Assembly: GCA_016184455.1 (NCBI GenBank)
Contig: JACPCS010000130.1
Span: 29,203 to 65,390 of the forward strand
Origin: Acidobacteriota bacterium
GTDB lineage: Bacteria; Acidobacteriota; Vicinamibacteria; Vicinamibacterales; UBA2999
Direction of reading: 5' to 3'
Length of the DNA stretch: 36,188 bases
A program made the translations under genes and the position numbers. Below, piece after piece: positions 24,551 to 34,166 of the stretch. Numbering within the stretch: position 1 is the stretch's first letter; each line of letters starts with the position of its first letter. The notes under the pieces are model-generated. The model worked only from the letters and a program-made list of their open reading frames with translations. It did no database searches and was not told where the DNA came from.

Positions 24551-25855
24551 ATGATTCCACGGTACACCGGCGCGGACATGGGTCGCATCTGGAGCGACCA
24601 GCGGAAGTACGAGACCTGGCTGCAGGTCGAGCTCGCCGCGGTCGACGCGATGGCCCGCGCCGGGATCGTGCCGCCCCAGGCCGCACGCGAGGTCCGCGAG
24701 CGCGGCCGCTTCGACATCGCCCGGATCGAGGAGATCGAGCAGGTCACGCAGCACGACGTGATCGCGTTCACCACCGCCGTGGCGGAGCATGTCGGGCCGT
24801 CGGCGCGCTGGCTCCATTTCGGGCTCACCTCCTCGGACGTCATCGACACCGCGCAGGCGCTGCAGATGCGCGAGGCGTGCGACCTGATCCTGCGGGGGCT
24901 CGCAGCACTGATGCAGGCCGTCCGGGCCCGCGCCGAGGAGCACCGAGACGCGGTGATGATCGGCCGGACGCACGGCGTGCACGCCGAGCCGATGACGTTC
25001 GGGCTGAAGCTGGCGCTCTGGTACGCGGAGCTGGCGCGCGACGTCGAGCGCGTGCGCTGCGCCCGCGAGACGGTCTCGGTGGGCAAGCTCTCGGGCGCCG
25101 TCGGCACGTTCGCGCACCTGCCGCCGTCGATCGAAGCGGACGTCTGCCGTACCCTCGGCCTCGAGCCGGCGCCGGTCGCCTCGCAGGTGATCCAGCGCGA
25201 CCGCCACGCCGAGCTGCTCTCGACGCTGGCGATCACGGCCTCGACGCTCGAGAAGTGCGCGCTCGAGATTCGCGGCCTGCAGAAGACCGAGATCGGCGAA
25301 GTGGAGGAGCCGTTCGCGCAGGGGCAGAAGGGGTCCTCGGCGATGCCGCACAAGCGCAACCCGGTCGGCTGCGAGCAGATCGTGGGGCTCGCCCGGCTGG
25401 TGCGGGCCAACGCCGGCGCCGCCTTCGAGAACAACGCCTTGTGGCACGAGCGCGACATCTCGCACTCGTCGGTCGAGCGCGTGATCCTGCCCGACAGCTT
25501 CATCGCGCTCGACCACATGATCCGCCGCTTCACGCGCATCGTCTCTGGCATGGTCGTCTACGTCGATCGAATGCGGGAGAACCTGGACCGGTCGCGCGGC
25601 GTCGTGTTCTCGGGCACGGTGCTCCTCGAGCTCGCGCGGCGCGGCGTCTCGCGCGAGCAGGCGTACGAGTGGGTGCAGCGCAACGCCATGCGATCCTTCA
25701 ATGAGCGGCGCGACTTCAAGGCGCTACTCCTCGCGGATGGCGACGTCACCGCGGTGTTGCCGCCCGCCGACATCGAGCGCGCCTTCGATCTCGGCGAGCA
25801 GCTGCGCCACGTCGATCACATCTTTGGCCGTGTGTTTCAGGAGGTAGCCGTCTGA
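24551..25855 (+). CDS. purB: Adenylosuccinate lyase
   Basis: 434 aa. Cleaves SAICAR to AICAR and adenylosuccinate to AMP, releasing fumarate. Motifs: [21 protein letters not shown] at the start, TQHDVIAF, the TSSDVIDTA loop, [10 protein letters not shown] (catalytic His), and the fumarase/aspartase signature [11 protein letters not shown]. Length typical of the Bacillus-type enzyme. The TGA overlaps the purS ATG by one base (TGATG). Confidence 0.97.
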   Translation: MIPRYTGADMGRIWSDQRKYETWLQVELAAVDAMARAGIVPPQAAREVRERGRFDIARIEEIEQVTQHDVIAFTTAVAEHVGPSARWLHFGLTSSDVIDTAQALQMREACDLILRGLAALMQAVRARAEEHRDAVMIGRTHGVHAEPMTFGLKLALWYAELARDVERVRCARETVSVGKLSGAVGTFAHLPPSIEADVCRTLGLEPAPVASQVIQRDRHAELLSTLAITASTLEKCALEIRGLQKTEIGEVEEPFAQGQKGSSAMPHKRNPVGCEQIVGLARLVRANAGAAFENNALWHERDISHSSVERVILPDSFIALDHMIRRFTRIVSGMVVYVDRMRENLDRSRGVVFSGTVLLELARRGVSREQAYEWVQRNAMRSFNERRDFKALLLADGDVTAVLPPADIERAFDLGEQLRHVDHIFGRVFQEVAV

Positions 25856-26118
25856 TGCGTGCGCGCGTGTTCGTGACGCTGAAGCCGTCGGTGTTCGATC
25901 CGCAGGGAACGACCGTTGCGGACGCGCTGCATACGCTCGGATATGCCGCGGTGAGGGACGTCCGGCAGGGCAAGTACTTCGAGCTCGACATCGACGCGCC
26001 GACGTCGGACGAGGCGCGCCGCATCGCCGGGGAGGCCGCCGACAAGCTGCTGGCCAACCCCGTCATCGAGAGCTATCGAATCGAGATCGACACCACCGCG
26101 GAGGCGGTCGCCCGATGA
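25855..26118 (+). CDS. purS: Phosphoribosylformylglycinamidine synthase, PurS subunit
   Basis: 87 aa, usual size. [27 protein letters not shown] and [10 protein letters not shown] are the PurS hallmarks. The dimer bridges PurL and PurQ and channels ammonia in the three-subunit FGAM synthase. Encoded immediately before purQ, overlapping it by ATGA. The presence of PurS matches the short PurL found here. Confidence 0.96.
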   Translation: MRARVFVTLKPSVFDPQGTTVADALHTLGYAAVRDVRQGKYFELDIDAPTSDEARRIAGEAADKLLANPVIESYRIEIDTTAEAVAR

Positions 26119-26858
26119 AATTTGCCGTCGTCGTTTTTCCCGGATCCAACTGCGACCACGACGCGTACCACGCGGTCAAGCACGTGCTCGGTCAGGACGC
26201 GGCGTTCGTCTGGCACAAGGAGACGAGCCTCGCCGGCGCCGACGTCGTGATCCTGCCGGGCGGCTTCGCACACGGCGATTACCTGCGGACCGGCGCCATC
26301 GCGCGCTTCTCGCCCATCATGCAGGAAGTCCGTCGCTTTGCCGACGCCGGCGGTCCGGTGCTCGGCATCTGCAACGGCTTTCAGGTGCTGCTCGAGGCCG
26401 GGTTGCTGCCGGGGGCGATGCTCCGGAACCGCAGCGTGAAGTTTCAGTGCGAGCACGTCTTCATCAGGGTCGAGCAGACCGACACGCCGTTCACGAGCGC
26501 GTGCCGCCAGGGACAGGTGCTGAGGATTCCGATCGCGCACGGCGAGGGGAATTACTACGCAGAACCGGACGTTGTCGAACGGCTCGAGCGAAACCGGCAG
26601 GTGATCTTCCGCTATACCACCGCCGCCGGTGAGGTCACGCCCGAGGCGAACCCGAACGGATCTGTCCACAACATCGCGGGCCTCTGCAACGAGGCGCGCA
26701 ACGTCGTCGGGCTGATGCCGCACCCGGAGCGGGCCTGCGAGCTCGCCATCGGGAGCGCCGACGGGCTGGCGATCCTCGAGTCCGCGGTGAGGTCGGTCAG
26801 CCAGGGAGCGTTTCCCGCCGCCGGAGCCGGGGCGAAGGCGGTCGCGGCGGCGCGATGA
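26115..26858 (+). CDS. purQ: Phosphoribosylformylglycinamidine synthase, glutaminase subunit PurQ
   Basis: 247 aa class I glutamine amidotransferase. Nucleophile C86 in [18 protein letters not shown]; His and Glu of the triad in LMPHPERA. Also FPGSNCDHD and [12 protein letters not shown]. Supplies ammonia to PurL. The C-terminus has an Ala/Gly-rich extension of ~20 residues beyond the conserved ESAVRS. The stop overlaps purL by ATGA. Confidence 0.97.
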   Translation: MKFAVVVFPGSNCDHDAYHAVKHVLGQDAAFVWHKETSLAGADVVILPGGFAHGDYLRTGAIARFSPIMQEVRRFADAGGPVLGICNGFQVLLEAGLLPGAMLRNRSVKFQCEHVFIRVEQTDTPFTSACRQGQVLRIPIAHGEGNYYAEPDVVERLERNRQVIFRYTTAAGEVTPEANPNGSVHNIAGLCNEARNVVGLMPHPERACELAIGSADGLAILESAVRSVSQGAFPAAGAGAKAVAAAR

Positions 26859-29098
26859 AGACGATCCCGGACGATCTCATCCAGCAGCACGGGCTCACAC
26901 GCAACGAGTACGAGCACATCCTCGAGATGCTCGGCCGCGAGCCGACGGTCACCGAGCTCGGCATCTTCTCGGTGATGTGGTCGGAGCACTGCAGCTACAA
27001 GAGTTCCCGCGTCCACCTCAGGACGCTGCCGACCAGCGGGCGCCGCGTGCTTCAGGGCCCGGGGGAGAACGCAGGCGCCGTCGACATCGGCGAGGGTCTC
27101 GCCGCTGTTTTCAAGATCGAATCGCACAACCACCCATCGTTCATCGAGCCGTATCAGGGCGCGGCGACCGGCGTGGGCGGCATCATCCGCGACATCTTCA
27201 CGATGGGCGCGCGGCCGATCGCGCTTCTCAATTCGCTCCGCTTCGGGCCGCTCGACGACCCGCTCGTGCGCCGCACGTTTGCCGGCGTCGTGGCCGGCAT
27301 CGCCGGGTACGGCAACAGCATCGGCATTCCGACCGTCGGCGGCGAGATCGCGTTCGACGAAAGCTACACGGGCAACCCGCTCGTCAACGTCTTCTGCCTC
27401 GGCATTGCCAAGGCGGACGAGATCGTCAAGGGCGTCGCCTCCGGCGTCGGCAACGCCGTCTACTACGTCGGCGCCAAGACCGGCCGCGACGGCATTCACG
27501 GCGCGACGATGGCCTCGGCGGAGTTCGACGAGAAGTCGGCGGAGAAGCGGCCCGCCGTGCAGGTCGGCGACCCGTTCATGGAGAAGCTGCTGCTCGAGGC
27601 GTGTCTCGAGGTGATGCGGAGCGGCGCGCTCGTCGGCATCCAGGACATGGGCGCCGCAGGGCTGACGTGCTCGACGTGCGAGATGGGATCGCGCGGCGGC
27701 GCGGGGATCGCGATCGACGTGTCGCTCGTGCCGCAGCGCGAGACGGGCATGACGCCCTACGAGATCATGCTCTCGGAATCGCAGGAGCGGATGCTGCTCG
27801 TCGTCAAGCGCGGGCGTGAAGCGGAGGTGGAGCGCATCTTCGACAAGTGGGATTTGCACGCGGTCCGGATAGGCGAAGTCACCACAGACGGCCGGCTCCG
27901 CGTGACGCACCACGGCGAGGTGGTCGCGGATATCCCGAATACCGCCCTCACCGACGAGGCGCCGGTCTACCGCCGGCCGATGGCTGAACCGGCCTATCTC
28001 GCGGAGGCGCAGCGCCTTTCGCTGGCCGCGCTCGGCGCCCCGCCGCCGGTCCGTGAGGTGTTCCGGCGGCTGCTCGCCTCGGCGTCGGTGGCGAGCAAGC
28101 GATGGGTGTACCGCCAGTACGACCATATGGTGCGCACCAACACGCTCGTGGTGCCCGGGATGGGGGCGGGGGTCGTGCGCGTCAAGGGCACGGCCCGCGC
28201 GCTCGCGATGTCGGTCGATGGCAACGGCCGCTTCGTGTATCTCGACCCGTTTCTCGGCGCGGAGCTCGCCGTCGCGGAGGCGGCGCGCAACGTGGCCTGC
28301 ACCGGCGCGCAGCCGATCGGCGCGACCAATTGCCTCAACTTCGGCAGTCCCGAGCGGCCGGAGATCATGTGGCAGTTCGCGCGCGCGGTGGAAGGCATGG
28401 GCGCGGCGTGTCGCGCGCTCGAGGTGCCGATCACGGGCGGCAACGTGAGCCTCTACAACGAAACCGACGGCCGCGCCGTGCTGCCGACGCCTGTCGTCGG
28501 TGTCGTGGGACTGCTCGAGGACGCTTCGACCGTCGTCCGCCGCGCGTTTCGTGCCGACGGTGACGCCATTGTGCTCCTCGGGCGCGGCGGCGACGAGCTT
28601 GGCGGCAGTGAATACCTCAAGGTGTTCCACGGACTCATTCGCGGGACGCCCCCGGTCCTCGATCTCGCACTCGAAGCGGCGTTGCAGCGGCTGCTCGTCC
28701 GCGGGGTGGCCGCCGGACTGATCCGGTCAGCCCACGATTGCGCGGAAGGCGGGCTTGCTGTGACCGTGGCGGAGTGCTGCTTCAATACCAGTCTCGGCGC
28801 GTCGGTTGATGTGCCGGCGGTTGCGGCCGCGGTGCCCGAGTTCGGTCAGATCGCGACGCTCTTTGGCGAGGCGGCCTCCCGTGTCGTCGTCTCCGTGGAG
28901 GCCGATCGCGCGGCTGAGCTGGTGGCGCTGGCAAAAGCGGAGGCCGTGCCGGCCGCGGTCGTCGGCCGTGTGGGCGGCGATCGGATCCGCGTCGCGATCG
29001 ATGGCGAGCTGGCGATCGACGAATCGCTGGCGGATGCGGAAGATCTGTGGGCGAACGCCATCGGCCGCTGGTTCGATCGGCCGCGCGCCGTCGCCTAA
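26855..29098 (+). CDS. purL: Phosphoribosylformylglycinamidine synthase, PurL subunit
   Basis: 747 aa, the small-type PurL that works with PurS and PurQ; converts FGAR, ATP and ammonia to FGAM. Motifs: [11 protein letters not shown] near residue 45, [74 protein letters not shown], and in the second half [54 protein letters not shown]-like tandem repeats as in the family. No anomaly seen. Confidence 0.97.
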   Translation: MKTIPDDLIQQHGLTRNEYEHILEMLGREPTVTELGIFSVMWSEHCSYKSSRVHLRTLPTSGRRVLQGPGENAGAVDIGEGLAAVFKIESHNHPSFIEPYQGAATGVGGIIRDIFTMGARPIALLNSLRFGPLDDPLVRRTFAGVVAGIAGYGNSIGIPTVGGEIAFDESYTGNPLVNVFCLGIAKADEIVKGVASGVGNAVYYVGAKTGRDGIHGATMASAEFDEKSAEKRPAVQVGDPFMEKLLLEACLEVMRSGALVGIQDMGAAGLTCSTCEMGSRGGAGIAIDVSLVPQRETGMTPYEIMLSESQERMLLVVKRGREAEVERIFDKWDLHAVRIGEVTTDGRLRVTHHGEVVADIPNTALTDEAPVYRRPMAEPAYLAEAQRLSLAALGAPPPVREVFRRLLASASVASKRWVYRQYDHMVRTNTLVVPGMGAGVVRVKGTARALAMSVDGNGRFVYLDPFLGAELAVAEAARNVACTGAQPIGATNCLNFGSPERPEIMWQFARAVEGMGAACRALEVPITGGNVSLYNETDGRAVLPTPVVGVVGLLEDASTVVRRAFRADGDAIVLLGRGGDELGGSEYLKVFHGLIRGTPPVLDLALEAALQRLLVRGVAAGLIRSAHDCAEGGLAVTVAECCFNTSLGASVDVPAVAAAVPEFGQIATLFGEAASRVVVSVEADRAAELVALAKAEAVPAAVVGRVGGDRIRVAIDGELAIDESLADAEDLWANAIGRWFDRPRAVA

Positions 29099-29104
29099 AG
29101 GTCG

Positions 29105-29110
29105 TACACT
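29105..29110 (+). promoter_or_regulatory. Possible -10 element just before purF
   Basis: TACACT in the 22-nt purL-purF gap, followed by ATAGGTTCCC and the ATG at 29121. If used, transcription would begin about 4 nt before the start codon, giving a nearly leaderless purF mRNA. No -35 match; purF lacks a real SD. Weak evidence. Confidence 0.3.
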
Positions 29111-29120
29111 ATAGGTTCCC

Positions 29121-30593
29121 ATGCTGGACAAGTTCCGCGACGAGTGCGGCGTGTTCGGGATTGTCGGTCATGCCGAGGCGGCAAACCTCGCCTACCTCGG
29201 GCTGTACGCGCTGCAGCATCGTGGACAGGAAAGCGCCGGCATCGCCGCGTCCGACGGCAGCGTCGTGCGCCACCGCAAGGCGATGGGGTACGTCAACGAG
29301 GCGTTCGACGCGGAGGCCCTGGCCACGCTGCCGGGACATCTCGCGATCGGACACGTCCGCTATTCGACCGCCGGTGAGAGCCGGCTCGCCAACGCCCAGC
29401 CGATTGTCGTCGACAGCGTGCACGGCGAGTTTGCGATCTGCCACAACGGCAACCTGGTGAACGCGAGCGACGTGCGCGACGCGCTCGTCCGCGAGGGCGC
29501 CATCTTCCAGACGAGCAGCGACACCGAAGTCGTCGTCCATCTCTTCGCGCGGTCGAGGGAAGAGAGCACCGAGAAGGCGGTCATCGACGCGCTGTCGCAG
29601 GTGCGCGGTGCCTTCTCGTTTGTCATGATGTCCCGCGACCGCGTGTTCGGAGTCCGCGATCCCCACGGGTTCCGGCCGCTCGTGCTCGGCCGCTTCGACG
29701 GGGCGTGGGTGCTCGGCTCCGAGACGTGCGCGCTCGACCTGATCGGCGCCACGTACGAGCGTGACGTCGAGCCGGGCGAGCTGGTGGTGCTGAGCGCGGC
29801 CGGCATCAAGTCGATCAAACCGTTCCTGCCGGCAGCCCAGGCGCAGTGCATCTTCGAGCACGTCTACTTTGCGCGTCCCGACAGCTACGTGTTCGGCGAG
29901 AGTGTCAACGAGGTCCGCACCGGTCTTGGGCGGCGCCTCGCGCGCGAGCGGCCGGTCGAGGCGGATGTGGTCGTGCCGGTCCCCGACTCGGGCGTCTGTG
30001 CAGCCGTGGGATTTGCCGAGGCATCGGGCATCCCGATGCGGTTCGGCTTGATCCGAAACCACTATGTCGGGCGCACGTTCATCGAGCCGCGGCAGTCGAT
30101 CCGGCATTTCGGCGTCCGCGTGAAGCTGAACCCCGTGCGCAGCATCATCGAGGGGCAGCGCGTCGTGCTCGTGGACGACTCGATCGTCCGCGGCACCACC
30201 AGCCGGAAGATCGTCCGCATGGTGCGCAGCGCGGGGGCGCGCGAGGTGCACATGCGCATCAGCTGTCCGCCCACGATCTCGCCGTGCTTCTATGGAGTCG
30301 ACACGCCGCGCCGATCGGAGCTCATCGCCGCCACGCACTCGCTCGAGGAGATCCGCAAGTACCTTGACGCAGACAGTCTGGCGTATCTGAGCCTCGAGGG
30401 GTTGACGGCGGGCGTCAAGGGCGGGGCCTCCAAGTACTGCACGTCGTGCTACACCGGCACGTATCCCGTCGTGTTTCCGCGCGACGAGGCCGCGTATCTG
30501 CAGTTGGCACTCAAGCTCAGCCCGGAGTCGCCAGCCGCCGAGCGGCCGGAACCCCTGGTGCCCGTCTTCGACAAGGACCCGGTCACGAGCTGA
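29121..30593 (+). CDS. purF: Amidophosphoribosyltransferase
   Basis: 490 aa. First step of purine synthesis: PRPP + glutamine to phosphoribosylamine. MLDKFRDE is a propeptide; removal exposes catalytic Cys9 ([11 protein letters not shown]). Glutaminase motifs: [31 protein letters not shown] site: [18 protein letters not shown]. Cysteines in [25 protein letters not shown] and [12 protein letters not shown] match the Fe-S cluster-binding Bacillus-type enzyme, where propeptide and cluster go together. The C-terminal ~30 residues are variable. The HEAT protein starts 6 nt downstream. Confidence 0.97.
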   Translation: MLDKFRDECGVFGIVGHAEAANLAYLGLYALQHRGQESAGIAASDGSVVRHRKAMGYVNEAFDAEALATLPGHLAIGHVRYSTAGESRLANAQPIVVDSVHGEFAICHNGNLVNASDVRDALVREGAIFQTSSDTEVVVHLFARSREESTEKAVIDALSQVRGAFSFVMMSRDRVFGVRDPHGFRPLVLGRFDGAWVLGSETCALDLIGATYERDVEPGELVVLSAAGIKSIKPFLPAAQAQCIFEHVYFARPDSYVFGESVNEVRTGLGRRLARERPVEADVVVPVPDSGVCAAVGFAEASGIPMRFGLIRNHYVGRTFIEPRQSIRHFGVRVKLNPVRSIIEGQRVVLVDDSIVRGTTSRKIVRMVRSAGAREVHMRISCPPTISPCFYGVDTPRRSELIAATHSLEEIRKYLDADSLAYLSLEGLTAGVKGGASKYCTSCYTGTYPVVFPRDEAAYLQLALKLSPESPAAERPEPLVPVFDKDPVTS

Positions 30594-30599
30594 CGTCCT

Positions 30600-31754
30600 G
30601 TGTCGCCACGTCTCCTGTTCGGGGTCATGGTGGTCCTCGCGGCAGTGCTTTCCGCGGTCGAATATTCGTCCGCTGCGCAAGCGGTCGATCTCACACGCCA
30701 CATCGATAATCTGTCTGCGCTTGATTACGCGACGCGCACGGCGGCGGCGCAGCGGGTGCGCCGCGCGCCGGCCGAAGAAGTCGTGCCCGCGCTGATGGCG
30801 GCGGTACGGGAACACGCCGATCAGTTCGTCCGCTATCGGGCACTCGTGCTGCTCACATCCTTCAACGCACGCGAGACGCCCGATCTCGTGCGCAGCCTGC
30901 TCACCGATCGGAACGACCGCGTGCGCGAGGTGGCGTACCGCTGGCTCGAACGGCACCCGGATCCGGCGGTCCGGCAGATGTTCCTGGCCGGGCTCGAGAC
31001 CGAGCAGGCCGAATTCGTCCGTCCGGCGCTCGTGCGCGCGATTGCGGCGCTTCCGCCGGACGAGTTCGTCGAGCGGGCGCTCCTGGCGGAGGTTGGCCGC
31101 GGCCTCCACTTCTTTCGCAGCGCCGTGATCGAAGCGCTGGGCGAGCAGCGGGCGGCGTATGCTGTCGAGGCGATCGCATCGGTTGCCGTCCTCGATGGCC
31201 CGCTCCAGGACGACGCGGTGCTGGCGATCGGCCGCATCGGGGACGAGCGCGGCAAGAAGGCGCTTGCCTCGATTGAGAAGCCCTCGCCCGTGGTAGCGGC
31301 CGCGATGCAGGCGGCCGAGTGCCTGCTTGCCGGCGAGTGTGCACCGCAAATAGAGTGGTTGGCGCGGACGGCGCGCTCCGAGCCGGGCCGGCCCGAGGCG
31401 ATCCGCGCGGCGACGTTGGCGCTGGCCGCCATCGGGCACGAGCACGCGGCAGCGCGGACCGCCCTGCTGCAACTCGGGGCCGGCACGACGGCACGTCTGC
31501 GCGACGAGGTGGCGCTCGCGCTCTCAACGTTGGCGCTGCGGCGGCCGGCGGAAACAGTCGCCTGGCTGACCGCAGCCGCGGACAACGAGCGGACGCTGGC
31601 AATCGATCTGCTGCACGACGGGTTCGAGAGCCTCGAGGAGGACTTCGCCGAGGAGCACTTCTTCGTGGCGGCGCGGGCCGCCTACTGGCAGGCAGCGGAG
31701 GGATCCGAGGCGCGCGCCGTGGCGGCGACGCTCATCGAGAGATTGGGATTCTGA
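30600..31754 (+). CDS. Exported HEAT-repeat protein inside the purine operon
   Basis: 384 aa from a GTG start. Hydrophobic signal peptide (LLFGVMVVLAAVLSAVEYSSAAQA, cleavage near AAQA). The mature part is alpha-helical tandem repeats of HEAT/PBS-lyase type: VPALMAAVREHADQFVRYRALVLLTSF, RNDRVREVAYRWLERHPDPAVRQMFL, VRPALVRAIAALP, LQDDAVLAIGRIGDERGKKAL, and others to the end; no catalytic residues. A periplasmic protein-interaction scaffold is the natural reading. It is squeezed between purF (6-nt gap) and purM (1 nt between TGA and GTG), so it must be cotranscribed and probably translationally coupled, although nothing in its sequence points to purines. Confidence 0.87.
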   Translation: MSPRLLFGVMVVLAAVLSAVEYSSAAQAVDLTRHIDNLSALDYATRTAAAQRVRRAPAEEVVPALMAAVREHADQFVRYRALVLLTSFNARETPDLVRSLLTDRNDRVREVAYRWLERHPDPAVRQMFLAGLETEQAEFVRPALVRAIAALPPDEFVERALLAEVGRGLHFFRSAVIEALGEQRAAYAVEAIASVAVLDGPLQDDAVLAIGRIGDERGKKALASIEKPSPVVAAAMQAAECLLAGECAPQIEWLARTARSEPGRPEAIRAATLALAAIGHEHAAARTALLQLGAGTTARLRDEVALALSTLALRRPAETVAWLTAAADNERTLAIDLLHDGFESLEEDFAEEHFFVAARAAYWQAAEGSEARAVAATLIERLGF

Positions 31755-31755
31755 C

Positions 31756-32793
31756 GTGGACTACAAAGCGGCTGGAGTCGATATCGATGCCGGAAACGAG
31801 ACCGTGCGGCGCATCCGCGCGCTCGCCCGGTCGACGTTCACGTCGGGGGTGCTGTCGGAGATCGGCTCCTTCGGCGGGCTGTTCCAGCTCGAAGCGGGGC
31901 GCTTCCGTGAGCCGATTCTCGTGGCGAGCGCGGACGGCGTCGGTACGAAGCTGAAGGTCGCGTTTCTGGCGCGACGACACGACACCGTCGGTCTCGACCT
32001 CGTGCACCACTGCGTGAACGACATTCTCGTCCAGGGCGCCGAGCCGCTCTTCTTTCTCGACTATCTCGCGACCGGACGGCTCTCGCCCGAGGTGGCCGAG
32101 CGCGTCGTCGGCGGCATTGCGGGCGCCTGCCGCGACAACGGCTGCGCACTGCTCGGCGGCGAGACCGCGGAAATGCCCGGCTTCTACGGCGAGGGCGAAT
32201 ACGACCTGGCGGGCTTCATTGTCGGGGTCGTCGATCGCGCCCGGCTCGTCAGCGGCCGCACGATTGTCGTCGGTAACGTGCTCGTCGGGGTCCCATCCTC
32301 GGGGCTCCATACGAACGGCTTCTCGCTCGCGCGCCGCATCGTCTTCGATCAGCTTGGCCTGACCGTTGAGACGCACGTCCCCGAGCTCGGGCGCAGCATT
32401 GGTGACGAGCTGCTCGAGCCCCACCGCTCGTATCTCCCCATGGTGAAGCCGCTGCTCGATGGGGGCCGCATCAAGGGGATGGCGCACATCACCGGCGGCG
32501 GCATCACCGACAATCTGCCCCGTGTGCTCCCGCACGGCACGGCAGCCGTTGTCGATCTGACGGCGTGGGATGTCCCCCCTGTCTTCCGGTGGCTGCAGCG
32601 GAATGGTCACGTGCCGACCGAAGACATGCTGCGGACCTTCAACATGGGGATCGGCCTCATCATCGTCGCGGCGCGCGACAAGGCAGAACCGTTGATCGAA
32701 GAGCTCGCAGCGCGCGGGGGCCGCGACGCACGCGTCATCGGCGAAGTCGTTGCCGGCGAGCCGCCGTCGGTGAGCTACGTCAATCTGTCGTGA
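31756..32793 (+). CDS. purM: Phosphoribosylformylglycinamidine cyclo-ligase (AIR synthetase)
   Basis: 345 aa. Converts FGAM to AIR with ATP. MDYKAAGVDIDAGN, ASADGVGTKLKVAF, DLVHHCVNDILVQGAEPLFFLDYLATG, LLGGETAEMPGFY, GVPSSGLHTNGFSLAR, HITGGGITDNLPRVLP: all family motifs in order. GTG start. The stop overlaps purN as GTGA. Confidence 0.97.
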   Translation: MDYKAAGVDIDAGNETVRRIRALARSTFTSGVLSEIGSFGGLFQLEAGRFREPILVASADGVGTKLKVAFLARRHDTVGLDLVHHCVNDILVQGAEPLFFLDYLATGRLSPEVAERVVGGIAGACRDNGCALLGGETAEMPGFYGEGEYDLAGFIVGVVDRARLVSGRTIVVGNVLVGVPSSGLHTNGFSLARRIVFDQLGLTVETHVPELGRSIGDELLEPHRSYLPMVKPLLDGGRIKGMAHITGGGITDNLPRVLPHGTAAVVDLTAWDVPPVFRWLQRNGHVPTEDMLRTFNMGIGLIIVAARDKAEPLIEELAARGGRDARVIGEVVAGEPPSVSYVNLS

Positions 32794-33440
32794 AAGACCG
32801 GCTGGGCGTTCTCATCTCCGGCCGCGGCAGCAACCTCCAGGCGCTCATCGATGCGATCCGCGACGGACGCCTCGATGCAACGATTGCCCTGGTCATCTCC
32901 AACCGCGACGACGCCGCGGGCCTCGAGCGCGCGCGCGCCGCGGGCATCGAGACACTGACCATCAGCCATCGCGGATGGCCGTCGCGCGACGATCACGACC
33001 GCGCGATCGTGCGGGAGCTGCGGGCGCGCGACGTCGGCCTGATCTGCCTGGCAGGCTACATGCGGCTCGTGGGTCCGCCGCTCCTCGAGGCATATCCGAA
33101 TGCAATCCTGAACATCCATCCGTCGCTGCTGCCCGCGTTTCCCGGGATCGACGCGCAGCGGCAGGCGATCGCGCACGGCGTACGCGTCAGCGGCGTGACC
33201 GTCCATCTGGTTACTTCGGAGCTCGACAACGGACCGATCGTGCTGCAACGGGTCGTGCCGGTCCTCGACGACGACACGGCCGAGACGCTGGCGGCGCGGA
33301 TTCTCGTCGAGGAGCACAAGACCTACCCCGAGGCGGTGAGTATTGTGCTCGCCGGTGGCTGGCGCGTGGAGGGGCGGCGTTTCCTCAGATCTGCGAGCGC
33401 CGCGTCAGCGTCACCATCGCGACTTCCGGCGGGCAGTTGA
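32790..33440 (+). CDS. purN: Phosphoribosylglycinamide formyltransferase
   Basis: 216 aa from GTG at 32790, overlapping the purM stop. It transfers formyl from 10-formyl-THF to GAR. Motifs: GVLISGRGSNLQALIDA, ICLAGYMRLV, catalytic Asn/His in ILNIHPSLLPAFPG, HGVRVSGVTVHLVTSELDNGPIV with the catalytic Asp. The conserved fold ends at about GWRVEGRRFL; the last ~17 residues (SASAASASPSRLPAGS) are encoded opposite the end of the metallophosphoesterase gene and look like a tail created by a lost or displaced stop. Confidence 0.96.
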   Translation: MKDRLGVLISGRGSNLQALIDAIRDGRLDATIALVISNRDDAAGLERARAAGIETLTISHRGWPSRDDHDRAIVRELRARDVGLICLAGYMRLVGPPLLEAYPNAILNIHPSLLPAFPGIDAQRQAIAHGVRVSGVTVHLVTSELDNGPIVLQRVVPVLDDDTAETLAARILVEEHKTYPEAVSIVLAGGWRVEGRRFLRSASAASASPSRLPAGS

Positions 33441-34118
33441 TGCGCACCGGCACGTAGACCGTGCCAACGCCACGGCTGACGAAAATCGACGTATTCTCGC
33501 GCGACCCGCTGCCGGCGAGAATTGGAAACCGACGACGCGCCAGGGCGCCGACCCCCGGCAGCACGACCTGGCCGCCGTGCGTGTGGCCGGAGAGTACAGC
33601 GGGCACGTCGAGCGCGGCGGCTTCCGTCAGCCGCCGCGGGTCGTGCGCGAGCAGGATCACAGTGTCGGTCGCCTTCCGCAGCACGCGCGCGAGGTCCTCC
33701 ACCCGCCGTGTCCAGAACCGGACGCCGGCGAGCTCCAGCCGCTCACCGCGGATCTCGAGTAGACGCCGTGCGGCGCATGGAGAGGCGCCAGCAGCTCCGC
33801 GACTGGGCCGACGTACGCGCGGTCGCCGAACGTCACGTAGTCGCCTCCGAGCACGATCAGATCGGGGCGCTCGCCGAGCGCCAGCTCGACGGCGCGCGTG
33901 ACGTCGGCTGCCGGTAGGGTGCGGCTGTGGTGAATGTCGGTGAGAAAGCCGATGCGCAGCCCATCCAGTGCGGGCGGCAGGCCCGAAACCGGCAGTGACA
34001 CCGACGTGAGGCCGATCCGGTGGCGCTCGTAGGCGGCGCCGTAGGCCGCCGCGCCGGTCACCGTGCCGACTGCGGTGGCGAGCAGCCCTTTGATCGCCGT
34101 GCGGCGGCTGAGCAGCAT
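33385..34118 (-). pseudogene. Metallophosphoesterase (YaeI/YkuE type), frameshifted and missing GNHD
   Basis: Two reading frames together give one family member. Frame 1 (34118 to ~33760): Tat-type signal (SRRTAIKG at residues 4-11), LRIGFLTDIHHSR, DLIVLGGDYVTFGD, AELLAPLHAPHGVY. Frame 2 (~33757 to 33385): ERLELAGVRFWTRR, TVILLAHDPRRLTEAAALDVPAVLSGHTHGGQVVLP and the end NCPPEVAMVTLTRR. In intact relatives HGVY runs into AVLGNHD followed by about 30 residues; here it jumps straight to LEIRGERLEL in another frame. So roughly 35-40 codons, including the catalytic Asn/His of GNHD, are gone and the frame is broken. A deletion of that size is not a simple base-calling error, though misassembly is possible. 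The 3' end overlaps purN by 56 nt, tail to tail. Confidence 0.85.
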
Positions 34119-34123
34119 GGCCT

Positions 34124-34148
34124 GGCCCCGAGCTTCGTCGAAGGGGCC
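34124..34148. repeat. Palindrome GGCCCC...CTTCGTCGAAG...GGGGCC
   Basis: GGCCCC (34124-34129) and GGGGCC (34143-34148) flank CTTCGTCGAAG, itself a perfect dyad. It fills half of the 48-nt space between the divergent metallophosphoesterase start and tyrS. It resembles the dispersed CCTTCGACAAGCTC-type repeats seen in many environmental genomes (recollection). Confidence 0.65.
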
Positions 34149-34152
34149 GGTT

Positions 34153-34158
34153 TATAGT
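34153..34158 (+). promoter_or_regulatory. -10 element TATAGT for tyrS
   Basis: TATAGT, five of six to consensus, 8 nt before the tyrS ATG. Initiation ~7 nt downstream would give an essentially leaderless tyrS mRNA. No -35 match at 16-18 nt upstream. There is no room for a T-box leader. Confidence 0.45.
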
Positions 34159-34166
34159 AGCGGCTG

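Noticed and set aside
26612..31472. Long minus-strand open frames (672 and 787 codons) opposite purL, purF and the HEAT gene
   Set aside because: Mirror of strong codon bias in real genes; no protein-like features or RBS.
34119..34166. T-box leader for tyrS
   Set aside because: Gap is 48 nt and contains a palindrome; no T-box sequence.
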